A stretch of DNA of 64,000 nt from Erwinia sp. S63 (GCF_016625195.1 NZ_JACVUP010000013.1:1-64000); one strand, 5' to 3'. Counted from the stretch's first letter, positions 1-11,266 are shown. Notes: generated by a model not told the origin, from the letters alone. Numbers and translations are program-made.

Positions 1-51
<51 letters not shown>

Positions 52-210
52 GATTTTCATATTCACTAATGTTATTTGCTCTCGGGCGTAATCAGACTTA
101 AAACTGCTGCAGTCTTTATCGATCTTATGCGGCCTGGTTTTCTTTCTGGAAATTTTACGTACCGCATTAGCACCAACGATGCCTGTAGTCTGTTGCAGTT
201 ATCTTACAGG

Positions 211-460
211 TTATCCACAATGCGCCTGCAACGTACCGACGGCGTTTTACCCTATCTGCAAAACTGTTTTGAACAGAGTTATCCACAAGCTCTGGACAAG
301 CCCCTGCGCGCAATATTCTACTTAAATGTTTACAGTAATAACTTAAGCCATTGATTATCAATTAATTAAAGGTGTTTCTGTCTGTGAATAGTCTTGGTAG
401 ACGATATAATGATCCTCGTCACTATTCGGCTTTATAATTTTATTCACAGCATGTGGAAAA
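211..460. other. datA: datA-like DnaA-box cluster with IHF site
   Basis: The 435 bp between the tRNA-Gly and queG hold no credible gene. There are two perfect DnaA boxes TTATCCACA at 211-219 and 279-287, a third TTATTCACA at 440-448, and two one-mismatch boxes on the other strand (TGTGAATAG at 383-391, TGTGGAAAA at 452-460). A full match to the IHF consensus WATCAANNNNTTR, TATCAATTAATTA, lies at 356-368 between the box groups. In E. coli the datA locus, which titrates DnaA and promotes DnaA-ATP hydrolysis with IHF, has five DnaA boxes around an IHF site and lies between glyVXY and queG. Content and position both match; function here is inferred. Confidence 0.75.
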
Positions 461-486
461 GGATTTTATCCTGCGCGATTGATTAA

Positions 487-1626
487 TCACGCATCACGGA
501 CCAGGCCTTTCTCGACGGCGCGCACTAAGCGCTGTTTCTTCGCGGGCTGAACATCCACGCTCTGTGCCGCACGCCTCTGTAATTGCTGCGCGATGGCCCA
601 GTCAATATGCTCATCCAGCATGGCGTGTTCACCGCTACGCATTTGCAACGCCGCCAGATTTTCTTCTGCCCAGGGCGCATTGCCCAATGCCACTGCGATA
701 TTCCTCAGCCAGCGTAAATGACCGATACGGCGAATCGCAGAGCCTTCAGTGACACGCAAGAATTTCGCTTCATCCCACTTGAAAAGATCCACCAACGGCG
801 GCGCGTGCAGCACCGCGCGCGGCGAGAAATCATCTTCATCGGTCAACTGACCATAACGATTCCACGGACAGATCAGCTGGCAATCGTCACATCCATAGAT
901 GCGATTACCAATCAGCGGACGGAATTCTTCCGGTATCGCGCCTTCCAGCTCGATGGTGAGATAGGAAATACAGCGTCGCGCGTCGACCACATAGGGCTCG
1001 ACAATGGCGGAAGTCGGGCAAATAGTGATGCAGGCGACGCAGCGACCACACTGTTCTTCCTGCGGCTGATCGACCGGCAGCGGTAAATCAATCAACAGCT
1101 CGCCGAGGAAGAACCAGGAACCGGCTTCACGGTTGAGAATCAATGAGTGTTTGCCTGTCCAGCCCAATCCTGCTTTGGCGGCAATCGGCCGTTCAAGGAT
1201 GGGGGCGGAATCAACAAACGGGCGGAAATTGAGTTCGCCACAATGCGCCTGAATCATTTCTCCAAGCTTTTTCAGGCGATTGCGCAATACTTTGTGATAA
1301 TCGCGGCCCAGCGCATAACGGCTGACATAGCCCAACTGAGGATTTTTTAACGTGCTGGCAAACGCCGCTTTGGCTGGAAGGTAGTTCATGCGCACGCTGA
1401 TCACGCGCAGTGTGCCGGGCAGGAGTTCATGCGGACGCGCACGCATCATGCCGTGGCGCGCCATCCAGTCCATCTCTCCGTGATACTGCTTCTCCAGCCA
1501 ATCCTGTAATTTGGGCTCTTCAGCGCTAAGATCGGTATCGCAAATACCAACCTGCTGAAAGCCGAGTTCGCGCCCCCACTGTTTAATTTGGTGGGCAAGC
1601 TGTTGAAGATCGAGAGGGTATGACAT
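487..1626 (-). CDS. queG: epoxyqueuosine reductase QueG
   Basis: Cobalamin-dependent iron-sulfur enzyme that reduces epoxyqueuosine to queuosine at the wobble base of GUN tRNAs, the last step of queuosine synthesis; cytosolic. 379 aa, the same length as the E. coli protein. Ferredoxin-like cysteines are visible at 193, 196, 199, 203 and at 246, 249, 253 (CGRCVAC and CDDCQLIC), enough with C219 for two 4Fe-4S clusters. D139 in FVDSAP matches the family's catalytic aspartate region. The start codon overlaps the divergent nnr start by two bases (CATGA), as in E. coli, so both genes must share or interleave control signals inside each other's 5' ends. Confidence 0.95.
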   Translation of the reverse strand: MSYPLDLQQLAHQIKQWGRELGFQQVGICDTDLSAEEPKLQDWLEKQYHGEMDWMARHGMMRARPHELLPGTLRVISVRMNYLPAKAAFASTLKNPQLGYVSRYALGRDYHKVLRNRLKKLGEMIQAHCGELNFRPFVDSAPILERPIAAKAGLGWTGKHSLILNREAGSWFFLGELLIDLPLPVDQPQEEQCGRCVACITICPTSAIVEPYVVDARRCISYLTIELEGAIPEEFRPLIGNRIYGCDDCQLICPWNRYGQLTDEDDFSPRAVLHAPPLVDLFKWDEAKFLRVTEGSAIRRIGHLRWLRNIAVALGNAPWAEENLAALQMRSGEHAMLDEHIDWAIAQQLQRRAAQSVDVQPAKKQRLVRAVEKGLVRDA

Positions 1627-3142
1627 GAGAAACCAGGCAATTGAAGCAAACCCGCGCAGTTTACCACACTCTGTCTGGCCTGCGCAGGCGATAGGGCAAC
1701 TGGAGCGCGATGCGGCGGATAGCCTGGGCTTAACCTTGTATGAATTGATGCTGCGCGCCGGACAGGCGAGCTACGAACGGGTGCGGGTGCAATGGCCGCA
1801 GGCGCAGCATTGGCTGATTCTGTGCGGACACGGTAATAACGGCGGCGATGGCTATGTGGTGGCGAGGCTGGCACAGGCTGCGGGCCTAGAGGTGACGCTG
1901 CTGGCATGTAATGGTAATAAGCCGCTGCCGGAAGAAGCGCAGCAGGCGCAAGAAGCCTGGCTGGCGGCGGGTGGGGTGATACATGCGCCGGATGCGCCAT
2001 GGCCGCAAAGCATTGATGTGATCGTCGATGCATTGCTTGGCACTGGCATCAATCGTGCGCCAGCCGTGCCTTACGCTGAACTGATAGAGCGGGCCAATGC
2101 ACATGCAGCACCGATATTCGCGATCGATATTCCGTCGGGATTGGATGCTGCCACCGGCACCACGCCGGGCAATGCCATCAACGCGGATGACACTCTAAGC
2201 ATGATTGTGCTCAAACCGGGGCTGTTGACCGGCAAAGCTCGCGATCATGTGGGTCGTTTACATTGTGATGCGCTTGGCCTGAACGCATTCCTCGCGGGCG
2301 AGACGGCCCCCATTCAACGCTACGATGCGGCTGATCTGGCCCACTGGCTGAAACCACGCAAAGCCACATCGCATAAAGGTGATCATGGACGTTTAGTGGT
2401 GGTGGGAGGGGATACCGGCACCGCCGGGGCGATCCGAATGACGGCGGAAGCGGCGCTGCGCAGTGGCGCTGGGCTTGTGCGTGTGCTCACGCATGAAGAT
2501 AATATCGGCCCGATTCTGACGGCCCGGCCGGAGCTCATGGTCGACAAGCTGAGTGAAGAAACGTTGGAGCAGGCCCTGCAATGGGCGGACGTGATCGCTA
2601 TCGGACCTGGGTTGGGACAACGTGATTGGGCTCAGAAGGCACTGAAAAAAGTCGCGGCCAGTGAAAAGCCGATGCTTTGGGATGCTGATGCGCTTAACCT
2701 GCTGGCAATCAAGCCGGATTACCGTCAGAATCGCATCATTACACCGCATCCTGGCGAGGCCGCACGACTGCTGGGCGTTAAGACCAGTGAAATTGAGTGC
2801 GATCGCTTACAGGCGGCGCAAACGCTCGCTAAACGCTACGGCGGCGTGGTGGTGCTGAAAGGCGCGGGCACAATTATGACTAGCGCGGCGGGTGATATCG
2901 CGATTGCCGATGTCGGCAATGCGGGCATGGCATCCGGCGGCATGGGCGATGTCCTGAGCGGTATCATTGCGGCCATGCTGGGCCAGAAACTGACTTTACT
3001 TGAGGCAGCCTGCGCGGGCTGTGTCGCACACGGTGCAGCGGCTGATGCAGTTGCCCGGCAGCGCGGTACGCGCGGCATGTTAGCCACTGATTTGTTCGAA
3101 CTGCTGTGGCAGTTTGTTAATCCAGAGATGATCCAACAATAA
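1625..3142 (+). CDS. nnr: bifunctional NAD(P)H-hydrate repair enzyme Nnr
   Basis: Two-domain metabolite repair protein. The N-terminal YjeF_N domain (about 20-220) epimerises R- and S-NAD(P)HX; the C-terminal ribokinase-like domain (about 230-500) dehydrates S-NAD(P)HX using ADP. The epimerase signature GHGNNGGDGY is at about 68-77, and GGMGDVLSG, with the dehydratase aspartate, near residue 435. 505 aa against about 515 in E. coli. The ATG overlaps the queG start divergently. It opens the run nnr-tsaE-amiB-mutL-miaA-hfq; three bases separate it from tsaE. Confidence 0.95.
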   Translation: MRNQAIEANPRSLPHSVWPAQAIGQLERDAADSLGLTLYELMLRAGQASYERVRVQWPQAQHWLILCGHGNNGGDGYVVARLAQAAGLEVTLLACNGNKPLPEEAQQAQEAWLAAGGVIHAPDAPWPQSIDVIVDALLGTGINRAPAVPYAELIERANAHAAPIFAIDIPSGLDAATGTTPGNAINADDTLSMIVLKPGLLTGKARDHVGRLHCDALGLNAFLAGETAPIQRYDAADLAHWLKPRKATSHKGDHGRLVVVGGDTGTAGAIRMTAEAALRSGAGLVRVLTHEDNIGPILTARPELMVDKLSEETLEQALQWADVIAIGPGLGQRDWAQKALKKVAASEKPMLWDADALNLLAIKPDYRQNRIITPHPGEAARLLGVKTSEIECDRLQAAQTLAKRYGGVVVLKGAGTIMTSAAGDIAIADVGNAGMASGGMGDVLSGIIAAMLGQKLTLLEAACAGCVAHGAAADAVARQRGTRGMLATDLFELLWQFVNPEMIQQ

Positions 3143-3145
3143 AGC

Positions 3146-3622
3146 ATGAAGACCTGTGTTATCCCTTTGCCCGATGAGGCGGCAACCCTGAATCTGGGTG
3201 CGCAACTGGCCCGCGTTTGCAGCAGCGCGTTGGTGATCTATCTTTATGGCGATCTCGGCGCCGGTAAAACCACGTTTAGCCGCGGCTTTTTGCAGGCGCT
3301 TGGCCATCAGGGTAACGTCAAAAGCCCAACCTATACGCTGGTGGAGCCCTACGAACTCGGCTCACGTACGCTGTATCACTTCGATCTCTATCGCCTGGCG
3401 GATCCTGAAGAACTGGAGTTTATGGGTATCCGTGATTACTTCAGCGGGGATGCGCTGTGTCTGGTCGAATGGCCGCAGCAGGGTGCTGGCGTATTACCTG
3501 AACCCGATCTGGCATTGACGCTGCGCTACGTGGACGCGGCGCGAGAAGCGGAGATCAGCGCGGTTTCTGCAGTGGGTGAAACGCTGCTGGCCCAGTTCCA
3601 GCAAGGCAGGGAGTCGGCATGA
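3146..3622 (+). CDS. tsaE: tRNA threonylcarbamoyladenosine synthesis ATPase TsaE
   Basis: Small P-loop ATPase that works with TsaB, TsaC and TsaD to make t6A37 in ANN-decoding tRNAs. The Walker A motif GDLGAGKTT is at residues 35-43, followed by the conserved KSPTYTLVE block and HFDLYRL. 158 aa, slightly longer than E. coli's 153. Translation is probably coupled on both sides: it starts three bases after nnr ends and its stop overlaps the amiB start (ATGA at 3619-3622). Confidence 0.95.
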   Translation: MKTCVIPLPDEAATLNLGAQLARVCSSALVIYLYGDLGAGKTTFSRGFLQALGHQGNVKSPTYTLVEPYELGSRTLYHFDLYRLADPEELEFMGIRDYFSGDALCLVEWPQQGAGVLPEPDLALTLRYVDAAREAEISAVSAVGETLLAQFQQGRESA

Positions 3623-5268
3623 CCGCATGGATGAAAGGGATTCTGCTGGCTGCGCTCTGTCTCGTTTCTGCTTCGGCGTTATCTGCCACCTTGTCAGATA
3701 TCAAAGTCGAAAACGGCGACAGTCAGGCAACCGTCACGCTGAGCTTTAACGGCCAGCCTGTATATGGCTTCTTCCCGCTGCATAATCCCAATCGCGTGGT
3801 GCTGGATATTCGTCAAAGTGGCGCGATTAAGGGCTTGCCGCTGAACTTTAGCGGCGAAAACATCGTACAACGCATTCGCAATAGCCAGCCGAAAGATAAA
3901 CAGAGTATTCGTTTGGTGTTCGAACTGACGCAGGCAGCGCACACGCGTGCTACCACTCAGCGTGACGGAAATCAGTATCGCGTGGTGTTTACCATTCGCG
4001 GTACGCAACCGGTAAAACGCAGTCCTGCGACCGCACCGGTGACCACCGCCCGCCAGAGCGAGAGTGTGGCGAATCCCTTTAATGCCAATCCGGTGACCAC
4101 CGTCACCAGCAGCAACACCACGGTACGCCCGGGTGGCGCGGTTTCACGTAATGATACGGTGATTGTGGCGATTGATGCCGGTCACGGCGGTCAGGATCCC
4201 GGCGCATCGGGCCAGCATGGCTTGCACGAGAAGAACGTGACGATTGCCATTGCGCGTAAACTGAAAGCGCTGATGGATCAGGACCCGATGTTCAAGCCGG
4301 TGCTGACGCGTAACGGTGATTACTTTATCTCGGTGATGGGCCGTTCCGAGGTGGCGCGTAAAGAGAATGCCAATTTACTGGTATCGATTCACGCCGACGC
4401 CGCGCCCAACCATTCGGCGACCGGCGCATCCGTTTGGGTGTTATCAAACCGCCGCGCCAATAACGAAATGGCGAACTGGCTGGAACAGAAAGAGAAGCAG
4501 TCCGAATTGCTGGGCGGTGCTGGTGATTTACTGGCAAACAGCCAGGCTGATCCTTATCTAAGCCAGGCGGTACTGGATCTGCAATTCGGTCATTCACAGC
4601 GCGTTGGTTATGATGTGGCGGTGAAAGTGCTGCAGCAGCTGCGCGGTGTGACGCCGTTGCACAAACGCTTACCGGAACATGCCAGTTTAGGTGTGTTGCG
4701 TTCCCCGGATATCCCTTCTTTACTGGTTGAGACTGGCTTTATCAGTAATGCGGCGGAGGAGCGGCTGCTCGGCAGCAGCGCGTATCAGGAAAAAATTGCC
4801 CAGTCGATCTACAAAGGACTGCGCAACTATTTCCTCGCGCACCCGCTGCAATCCATCCCAAAGGAGGAAAACCGGCCGCTGGACAGCGCACCAGCGGTTA
4901 GCGTTGCCAGCAACCCGGCAACCGGTACCGTGCAATATACTGGCGCAACGCAGCGCCATACGGTCACGCGCGGTGAAACACTGTCTGGCATTGCCGAGAA
5001 ATATGGCGTTAGCATGGCAACCTTGCGTGACCTCAATAACCTGAAGCGTGATGTGGTGTGGGTAGGGCAGCGCCTGAAGGTCCCGGCGAAATCAGGCGTC
5101 AGCGTAACCACCGCAAATCGCCCCACGCGACACAAAGTGGTACGCGGTGATTCGCTCACCGGCATTGCCGCCCATTATGGCGTAAGCCCTAAAGCCATCA
5201 TGCAGGCGAATAATATGAAGTCGAGCAACGTGATGCTGGGGCAAAACTTAAAGATTCCACAATCCTGA
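3619..5268 (+). CDS. amiB: N-acetylmuramoyl-L-alanine amidase AmiB with two LysM domains
   Basis: Periplasmic zinc amidase that cleaves the stem peptide from glycan strands at the septum during daughter-cell separation, activated by EnvC at the FtsEX complex. A signal peptide (first about 22 residues, ending SALSA) is followed by an AMIN domain (about 24-130), a Pro/Thr/Ser linker and an Amidase_3 domain (about 180-400) with Zn/catalytic residues in GHGGQD, LHEKN, SIHAD and VETGF. Two LysM modules then lie at about 446-490 and 504-548. The protein is 549 aa; E. coli AmiB is about 445 aa with a single C-terminal LysM as I recall, so an added LysM and longer linkers explain the difference. Start ATG overlaps the tsaE stop. 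Confidence 0.93.
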   Translation: MTAWMKGILLAALCLVSASALSATLSDIKVENGDSQATVTLSFNGQPVYGFFPLHNPNRVVLDIRQSGAIKGLPLNFSGENIVQRIRNSQPKDKQSIRLVFELTQAAHTRATTQRDGNQYRVVFTIRGTQPVKRSPATAPVTTARQSESVANPFNANPVTTVTSSNTTVRPGGAVSRNDTVIVAIDAGHGGQDPGASGQHGLHEKNVTIAIARKLKALMDQDPMFKPVLTRNGDYFISVMGRSEVARKENANLLVSIHADAAPNHSATGASVWVLSNRRANNEMANWLEQKEKQSELLGGAGDLLANSQADPYLSQAVLDLQFGHSQRVGYDVAVKVLQQLRGVTPLHKRLPEHASLGVLRSPDIPSLLVETGFISNAAEERLLGSSAYQEKIAQSIYKGLRNYFLAHPLQSIPKEENRPLDSAPAVSVASNPATGTVQYTGATQRHTVTRGETLSGIAEKYGVSMATLRDLNNLKRDVVWVGQRLKVPAKSGVSVTTANRPTRHKVVRGDSLTGIAAHYGVSPKAIMQANNMKSSNVMLGQNLKIPQS

Positions 5269-5271
5269 TTG

Positions 5272-5289
5272 CTGGCGCTACGGCGCCAG
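5272..5289 (+). terminator. short hairpin between amiB and mutL
   Basis: Perfect 7-bp stem CTGGCGC/GCGCCAG with TACG tetraloop just after the amiB stop. The following bases (TCCGTTTA) are not a good U-run, so this is more likely a pause, processing or weak attenuation element within the operon than a full terminator. Confidence 0.35.
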
Positions 5290-5310
5290 TCCGTTTAAAG
5301 GATCACCACC

Positions 5311-7188
5311 ATGCCAATTCAGATTTTACCGCCGCAACTGGCGAACCAGATTGCCGCAGGCGAAGTGGTTGAGCGCCCGGCATCGGTCGTAAAAGAGCTG
5401 GTGGAAAACAGTCTTGACGCCGGCGCGACGCGCATTGACGTTGATATCGAAAAGGGCGGTGCGAAGTTAATTCGCATCCGTGACAACGGTTGTGGCATCG
5501 CCAAAGCCGAACTGGCCATGGCGCTGGCTCGTCATGCCACCAGTAAAATTGCTTCGCTGGATGATCTTGAGGCGATTGTAAGCCTCGGTTTTCGCGGCGA
5601 AGCTCTCGCCAGTATCAGTTCGGTTTCACGCCTCACGTTAACCTCTCGCACCGTGGATCAAAACGAAGCCTGGCAGGCCTATGCGGAAGGGCGAGATATG
5701 GATGTCACGGTGAAACCCGCTGCGCATCCTGTCGGGACATCGCTTGAAGTGCTCGATCTGTTCTACAACACCCCGGCGCGCCGCAAGTTTATGCGCACCG
5801 AGAAGACCGAATTTACCCATATTGATGAAGTTATTCGCCGCATCGCGTTGGCACGCTTTGACGTGGCGATTTCGCTGACCCATAACGGCAAGATGATTCG
5901 CCAGTATCGCGCCGTGGATCAGGAAGCGCAGCGTGAACGCCGTCTGGGCGCCATCTGCGGCACCACCTTCATGCAGCATGCACTGCGCATTGACTGGCAG
6001 CATGACGATTTGGCGTTGCGCGGATGGGTGGCCGATCCCGCCGGGTCACGTCAGGTGACGGATCTGCAATATTGTTACGTCAATGGCCGCATGATGCGTG
6101 ACAAGCTGATCAACCATGCGATTCGGCAGGCGTACCAGACGCAGTTGGGGGAAGATCAACAACCCGCTTATGTGCTGTATCTGGAGATCGATCCCCATCA
6201 GGTAGATGTCAACGTTCATCCCGCCAAGCACGAAGTCCGTTTTCACCAGTCACGGCTGGTGCATGATTTCATCTGGCAAGGCGTCATGAGTGCGTTGCAG
6301 GCGAGCCGTGCCGCTGAGTTGCCCATCGCGCATGCGGAAGAGCCCGCGCCAAAGTGGCAGCCAGAGAACCGACAGGCCGCGGGCGCAAATCACTTTGCGC
6401 AACCCGCGAGCCCATCACGCACCAGTTCCAGCACCAGCTCCAGCAGCGGCGGTGCGGCTGCGGCGGGAACGCAAGCGGGTTGGCAGAATAAAGAGCCGGT
6501 GTATCGTGCACGTGAAGGGGCCGCCTACCAGCAGTTAATGAAAACGCCTGTGGCCGAAACCCCTCGCGCCGCCGCGCCGCAACCGGCTCCCGTGCGTCAG
6601 CCTGAAGCACGAGAAGCGCCGCTGGCTGCACATGCACAAAGTTTTGGCCGCGTGCTGAGTGTGATGCATGAGCAATATGCGCTGCTGGAACGGGGTCATC
6701 AATTACAGTTGTTGTCACTGAGTGTGGCCTCACGCTGGCTGAAACAGGCCCAGTTACAACCGGGAGAAGAGGGCTTGAAACCTCAACCTTTACTGATCCC
6801 GGTACGGCTGAAAATTGCCAAAGAAGAGTTGAATGTGATCGATGCTCAGGGCGCGTTATTACGGCTAATGGGCATTGATTTACAACGAGAAGGTCAGCAC
6901 GTCACCTTACGCGCCGTCCCTTTACCGTTACGCACACAAAATTTACAAATCTTGATTCCAGAACTGTTAGGCTACTTGGCCCGGCAGCAAGAGGTTTCTG
7001 CATCTGCGTTGGCCCAATGGCTGGCACGTCGTGATGATGCAGAACACGCTCACTGGAATCACTCGCAGGCGATTGCACTGCTGGCAGAGCTTGAAAGGCT
7101 TTGCCCGCATCTGCTCAAGTCGCCGCCTTCAGGTCTGTTACAGACCATTGAGATTGAGAGCGCGATTAACGCGTTGAAGCATGAGTGA
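5311..7188 (+). CDS. mutL: DNA mismatch repair protein MutL
   Basis: GHKL-type ATPase that couples mismatch-bound MutS to MutH and UvrD in methyl-directed mismatch repair. The N-terminal ATPase motifs are clear: E in the [13 protein letters not shown] block, DNGCGI, and GFRGEAL with surrounding ATS. The C-terminal dimerisation domain (about 440-620) follows a low-complexity linker at about 365-395 rich in Ser, Gly and Ala. 625 aa against 615 in E. coli, the extra length lying in the linker. AAAGGAT precedes the ATG. Its end overlaps miaA by 8 bases. Confidence 0.96.
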   Translation: MPIQILPPQLANQIAAGEVVERPASVVKELVENSLDAGATRIDVDIEKGGAKLIRIRDNGCGIAKAELAMALARHATSKIASLDDLEAIVSLGFRGEALASISSVSRLTLTSRTVDQNEAWQAYAEGRDMDVTVKPAAHPVGTSLEVLDLFYNTPARRKFMRTEKTEFTHIDEVIRRIALARFDVAISLTHNGKMIRQYRAVDQEAQRERRLGAICGTTFMQHALRIDWQHDDLALRGWVADPAGSRQVTDLQYCYVNGRMMRDKLINHAIRQAYQTQLGEDQQPAYVLYLEIDPHQVDVNVHPAKHEVRFHQSRLVHDFIWQGVMSALQASRAAELPIAHAEEPAPKWQPENRQAAGANHFAQPASPSRTSSSTSSSSGGAAAAGTQAGWQNKEPVYRAREGAAYQQLMKTPVAETPRAAAPQPAPVRQPEAREAPLAAHAQSFGRVLSVMHEQYALLERGHQLQLLSLSVASRWLKQAQLQPGEEGLKPQPLLIPVRLKIAKEELNVIDAQGALLRLMGIDLQREGQHVTLRAVPLPLRTQNLQILIPELLGYLARQQEVSASALAQWLARRDDAEHAHWNHSQAIALLAELERLCPHLLKSPPSGLLQTIEIESAINALKHE

Positions 7189-8122
7189 ACTAAACCAGGC
7201 TAGCCGGCCAAAGGCAATTTTTTTGATGGGGCCTACCGCCTCCGGTAAGACGGCATTAGCGATTTCGCTGCGTCAGCAACTTCCGGTGGAACTTATCAGC
7301 GTTGACTCTGCCTTAATCTATCGCGGGATGGATATTGGCACGGCGAAACCGTCGGCAGAGGAGTTAGCACTGGCGCCCCATCGTTTGCTGGACATTCGCG
7401 ATCCGGCGGAAGCGTATTCCGCCGCTGAGTTTCGTCGCGATGCGCTGGCAGAAATGGCGGAGATTACCCAAAAGGGTAAGATTCCGTTGCTTGTTGGTGG
7501 AACCATGCTCTACTTCAAGGCGTTGCTTGAAGGATTGTCGCCGTTGCCCTCGGCCGATCCCGAGGTGCGTCAGCGGATAGAGCAAATGGCGGCGGAGAAA
7601 GGGTGGGATGCCCTGCACCGCCAGCTGTGTGAAATCGATCCGGTCGCCGGTAGTCGTATTCATCCGAATGATCCGCAGAGACTTTCGCGAGCACTGGAAG
7701 TTTTTTTTATTTCGGGTAAAACTTTAACGGAACTGACAAAAACATCCGGCGAAGCGTTACCCTACGACGTGTACCAGTTTGCTATCGCTCCGGCGAGTCG
7801 TGAACTGATACATCAACGCATTGCGTTGCGTTACGACCAGATGCTAGCGTCAGGATTTGAAGCGGAGGCTCGTGAACTGTTTGCACGAGGTGATTTGCAT
7901 ACGGATATGCCTTCCATTCGTTGTGTAGGTTATCGCCAGATGTGGTCTTATCTTTCTGGTGAAATCGATTACGACGAAATGGTTTATCGGGGAATTTGCG
8001 CCACCCGGCAGCTCGCTAAACGCCAGATGACCTGGTTACGTGGCTGGCCCGACGTCCACTGGTTAAACAGTGACGAGCCAGAATTAGCCCGTAATGCGGT
8101 GCTTCAGGTAGTTAGTGCGTAG
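7181..8122 (+). CDS. miaA: tRNA dimethylallyltransferase MiaA
   Basis: Transfers the dimethylallyl group to N6 of A37 in tRNAs reading UNN codons, the first step to ms2i6A. P-loop [10 protein letters not shown] near residues 17-26, [16 protein letters not shown] and the C-terminal [14 protein letters not shown] block are typical. 313 aa (E. coli 316). It starts inside the last codons of mutL (ATG at 7181, mutL stop at 7186-7188), implying translational coupling. In E. coli the miaA gene also carries promoters for hfq; none was assigned here. Confidence 0.96.
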   Translation: MSELNQASRPKAIFLMGPTASGKTALAISLRQQLPVELISVDSALIYRGMDIGTAKPSAEELALAPHRLLDIRDPAEAYSAAEFRRDALAEMAEITQKGKIPLLVGGTMLYFKALLEGLSPLPSADPEVRQRIEQMAAEKGWDALHRQLCEIDPVAGSRIHPNDPQRLSRALEVFFISGKTLTELTKTSGEALPYDVYQFAIAPASRELIHQRIALRYDQMLASGFEAEARELFARGDLHTDMPSIRCVGYRQMWSYLSGEIDYDEMVYRGICATRQLAKRQMTWLRGWPDVHWLNSDEPELARNAVLQVVSA

Positions 8123-8220
8123 CAGGGATGATTGTGTACAATTGGTCCGTTATCGTGCGCAAATTTTTACGCAGTTTTTCTGAACCACGGTTCTTAAAGT
8201 AACAAACAACAAGCATATAA

Positions 8221-8550
<330 letters not shown>

Positions 8551-8568
8551 TTTTGCGCTGCCGTAAAG

Positions 8569-8618
8569 CCAGGGCTGGGGAGCGATAGCGTTTTCCCGTC
8601 CTGGTTATTTTATTTTAG
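8569..8618 (+). terminator. hfq-hflX intergenic attenuator
   Basis: Two-part stem CCAGG...GGGA/TCCC...CCTGG (8569-8604) followed by a U-rich run TTATTTTATTTT. The stem is interrupted and hflX continues immediately downstream, so partial termination with read-through is the likely role. Confidence 0.45.
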
Positions 8619-8630
8619 CGAGGTTATAGC

Positions 8631-9911
8631 TTGTTTGACCGTTATGATGCCGGTGAGCAGGCCGTACTGGTACACATCTGGTTCTCCCAAGACAAAGAGC
8701 TGGAAGATTTGCAGGAGTTCGAAACTCTTGTCTCTTCTGCGGGCGTCGAAGCGCTGCAAGTAATCACTGGCAGCCGTAAAGCGCCACATCCCAAATATTT
8801 TGTCGGTGAAGGAAAGGCAGTTGAAATTGCCGATGCGGTGAAAGCGAGTGGAGCATCGGTCGTATTATTCGATCATGCCTTGTCGCCTGCCCAGGAACGT
8901 AATCTCGAGCGAGTGTGTGAATGTCGCGTTGTCGACCGCACTGGCTTAATTCTCGATATTTTTGCTCAGCGCGCCCGTACCCATGAGGGTAAATTACAGG
9001 TCGAGCTGGCACAGTTGCGCCATATGGCAACCCGTTTGGTGCGTGGATGGACGCACCTTGAACGCCAAAAAGGCGGTATCGGTTTGCGTGGTCCCGGTGA
9101 AACGCAGCTGGAAACGGACCGTCGTTTGCTACGCAACCGCATCAGTCTCATCCTTTCCCGCCTTGAGCGTGTGGAGAAGCAGCGCGAACAGGGCCGACAA
9201 GCACGCGCCAAAGCCGATGTGCCTACCGTTTCGCTGGTGGGATACACCAACGCCGGCAAATCTACCCTGTTCAATGCGGTGACGTCAGCCAATGTGTATG
9301 CGGCCGATCAGCTGTTTGCGACCCTCGATCCGACGCTGCGTCGTTTGAATGTGGCAGACGTGGGTGAAGTGGTATTAGCAGATACCGTAGGGTTTATCCG
9401 CCACTTACCGCATGACTTAGTGGCGGCATTTAAAGCCACACTGCAGGAAACACGTCAGGCGACGCTATTGCTGCACGTGATTGACGCCGCCGATTTGCGC
9501 GTCAATGACAACATCGAAGCCGTCAATGAAGTATTGGCTGAAATCGAATCGGATGAAATTCCCACGCTGTTGATTATGAATAAAATCGACATGCTGGACG
9601 GTTTTGTGCCGCGTATTGATCGTGATGAAGAGAATAAGCCGACGCGCGTCTGGCTTTCTGCTCAGAGCGGTGAAGGTCTACCCTTACTTTGGCAGGCGTT
9701 ATCTGAACGCTTAGCCGGTGAAATTGCGCAGTATGATTTACGTCTGCCGCCGGAAGCGGGCCGTTTGCGCAGCCGCTTCTATCAGCTGCAGGCGATTGAG
9801 AAAGAATGGAATGAAGATGATGGTTCTGTGGGTATGCACGTGCGAATGCCGATCGTCGACTGGCGTCGTTTGTGTAAACAGGAACCCTCATTAGCCAGTT
9901 ATATTGTTTGA
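8631..9911 (+). CDS. hflX: ribosome rescue GTPase HflX
   Basis: GTPase that binds the 50S subunit and splits stalled 70S ribosomes, notably under heat stress. It has the HflX nucleotide-binding N-terminal domain (about 1-120, with [15 protein letters not shown]), a coiled-coil helical region around [18 protein letters not shown], and a G domain from about 200 with [14 protein letters not shown] and NKID. 426 aa as in E. coli. The start is TTG at 8631 with GAGG upstream; there is no in-frame ATG at the conserved N-terminus [10 protein letters not shown], so the rare start is needed for a full-length protein and may keep expression low. Confidence 0.95.
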   Translation: MFDRYDAGEQAVLVHIWFSQDKELEDLQEFETLVSSAGVEALQVITGSRKAPHPKYFVGEGKAVEIADAVKASGASVVLFDHALSPAQERNLERVCECRVVDRTGLILDIFAQRARTHEGKLQVELAQLRHMATRLVRGWTHLERQKGGIGLRGPGETQLETDRRLLRNRISLILSRLERVEKQREQGRQARAKADVPTVSLVGYTNAGKSTLFNAVTSANVYAADQLFATLDPTLRRLNVADVGEVVLADTVGFIRHLPHDLVAAFKATLQETRQATLLLHVIDAADLRVNDNIEAVNEVLAEIESDEIPTLLIMNKIDMLDGFVPRIDRDEENKPTRVWLSAQSGEGLPLLWQALSERLAGEIAQYDLRLPPEAGRLRSRFYQLQAIEKEWNEDDGSVGMHVRMPIVDWRRLCKQEPSLASYIV

Positions 9912-10024
9912 TATTGCCCTAACGCCTTTACCTAACTTGTTGAAAATTGCTGCAATTATTTCTCTGGGCCGCAATTCGAAAGAGGAAGGGTAAAAAACGT
10001 AAATACAATAAATGGAGTAGAAAC

Positions 10025-11263
10025 ATGGCGTGGAATCAGCCCGGAAATAACGGACAGGACCGCGACCCGTGGGGAAGCAGCAATAATCAAGGCGGCAACT
10101 CTGGGGGAAATAAGGGAGGGCGCGATCAGGGGCCTCCTGATCTGGATGATATCTTCCGTAAGTTGAGTAAAAAACTCGGCGGACTGGGCGGTGGCAAACA
10201 GAGTGACAACAATGGCCAGCGCGGCGGCGGTAGCGGTGGCAAACTGGTTGGCATCGTTGCCGTAGCCGCAGTCGTCATCTGGGCTGCCAGCGGTTTCTAC
10301 ACCATCAAAGAAGCAGAACGTGGCGTTGTGACCCGTTTTGGTAAGTTCAGCCATCTGGTTGAGCCGGGCCTGAACTGGAAACCGACCTTTATCGATCAGG
10401 TGCGTGCCGTTAACGTTGAAGCTGTGCGTGAACTGGCCGCCTCTGGCGTGATGCTGACTTCGGACGAAAACGTGGTGCGCGTGGAAATGAACGTGCAGTA
10501 CCGCGTGACCAATCCTGAGCAATATCTGTACGCGGTCACCAGCGCTGACGACAGTCTGCGTCAGGCCACCGACAGCGCGCTGCGCGGTGTGATTGGTCGT
10601 TCTACCATGGACCGTATCCTCACCGAAGGCCGTACCGTGGTGCGTAGCGAAACCCAACGTGAGCTGGATGAAACCATCCGCCCTTATAACATGGGTATTA
10701 CCCTGCTTGACGTCAACTTCCAGGCGGCACGTCCACCGGAAGAAGTGAAGGCCTCGTTTGACGATGCCATCGCCGCACGTGAAAACCGCGAGCAGTATGT
10801 GCGTGAAGCAGAAGCCTATTCGAATGAAGTGCAGCCGCGTGCAAACGGTCAGGCGCAGCGTATTCTGGAAGAAGCCCGCGCTTACAAAGAGCGTACGGTA
10901 TTAGAAGCGCAGGGTGAAGTAGCACGCTTTGCTTTACTGCTGCCGGAATACAAAGCGGCACCGCAAATCACCAAAGAGCGTCTGTATATCGAAAGCATGG
11001 AACGCGTGCTGAGCCATACGCGCAAAGTATTGGTTAACGACCGTGGTAACAGCCTGATGGTGCTGCCACTGGATCAACTGATGCGCGGTGGTCAGGCTTC
11101 AGGTGGTCAGAATGGCCAGAAAAATACCAATTTGATGAAGCTGCCTTCGTCTGGCAGCAGTGCCAGCAATGATGACTCTTCGTCTTACAGTCCGAGCAGC
11201 ATCATGGACCAGCGTCGCGCCAACGCGTTACGCAACGATACCCAGCGCGCAGGGAGGGAGTAA
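10025..11263 (+). CDS. hflK: FtsH protease regulator HflK
   Basis: SPFH/prohibitin-family membrane protein that with HflC forms the large periplasmic cage around FtsH and controls degradation of membrane proteins. A Gly/Asn/Gln-rich cytosolic head (about 1-75) is followed by one membrane helix (about 80-100) and the band-7 domain with VVTRFGKF. 412 aa (E. coli 419). I chose the ATG at 10025 (MAWNQPGNNG, with TGGAGTAG upstream); a TTG 78 bases earlier would add an unlikely basic leader of 26 residues. It is three bases from hflC. Confidence 0.95.
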   Translation: MAWNQPGNNGQDRDPWGSSNNQGGNSGGNKGGRDQGPPDLDDIFRKLSKKLGGLGGGKQSDNNGQRGGGSGGKLVGIVAVAAVVIWAASGFYTIKEAERGVVTRFGKFSHLVEPGLNWKPTFIDQVRAVNVEAVRELAASGVMLTSDENVVRVEMNVQYRVTNPEQYLYAVTSADDSLRQATDSALRGVIGRSTMDRILTEGRTVVRSETQRELDETIRPYNMGITLLDVNFQAARPPEEVKASFDDAIAARENREQYVREAEAYSNEVQPRANGQAQRILEEARAYKERTVLEAQGEVARFALLLPEYKAAPQITKERLYIESMERVLSHTRKVLVNDRGNSLMVLPLDQLMRGGQASGGQNGQKNTNLMKLPSSGSSASNDDSSSYSPSSIMDQRRANALRNDTQRAGRE

Positions 11264-11266
11264 TCG

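Noticed and set aside
9947..10024. 26-codon N-terminal extension of hflK from a TTG
   Set aside because: Basic, not conserved, no ribosome site; the ATG at 10025 has GGAG and matches the family start.
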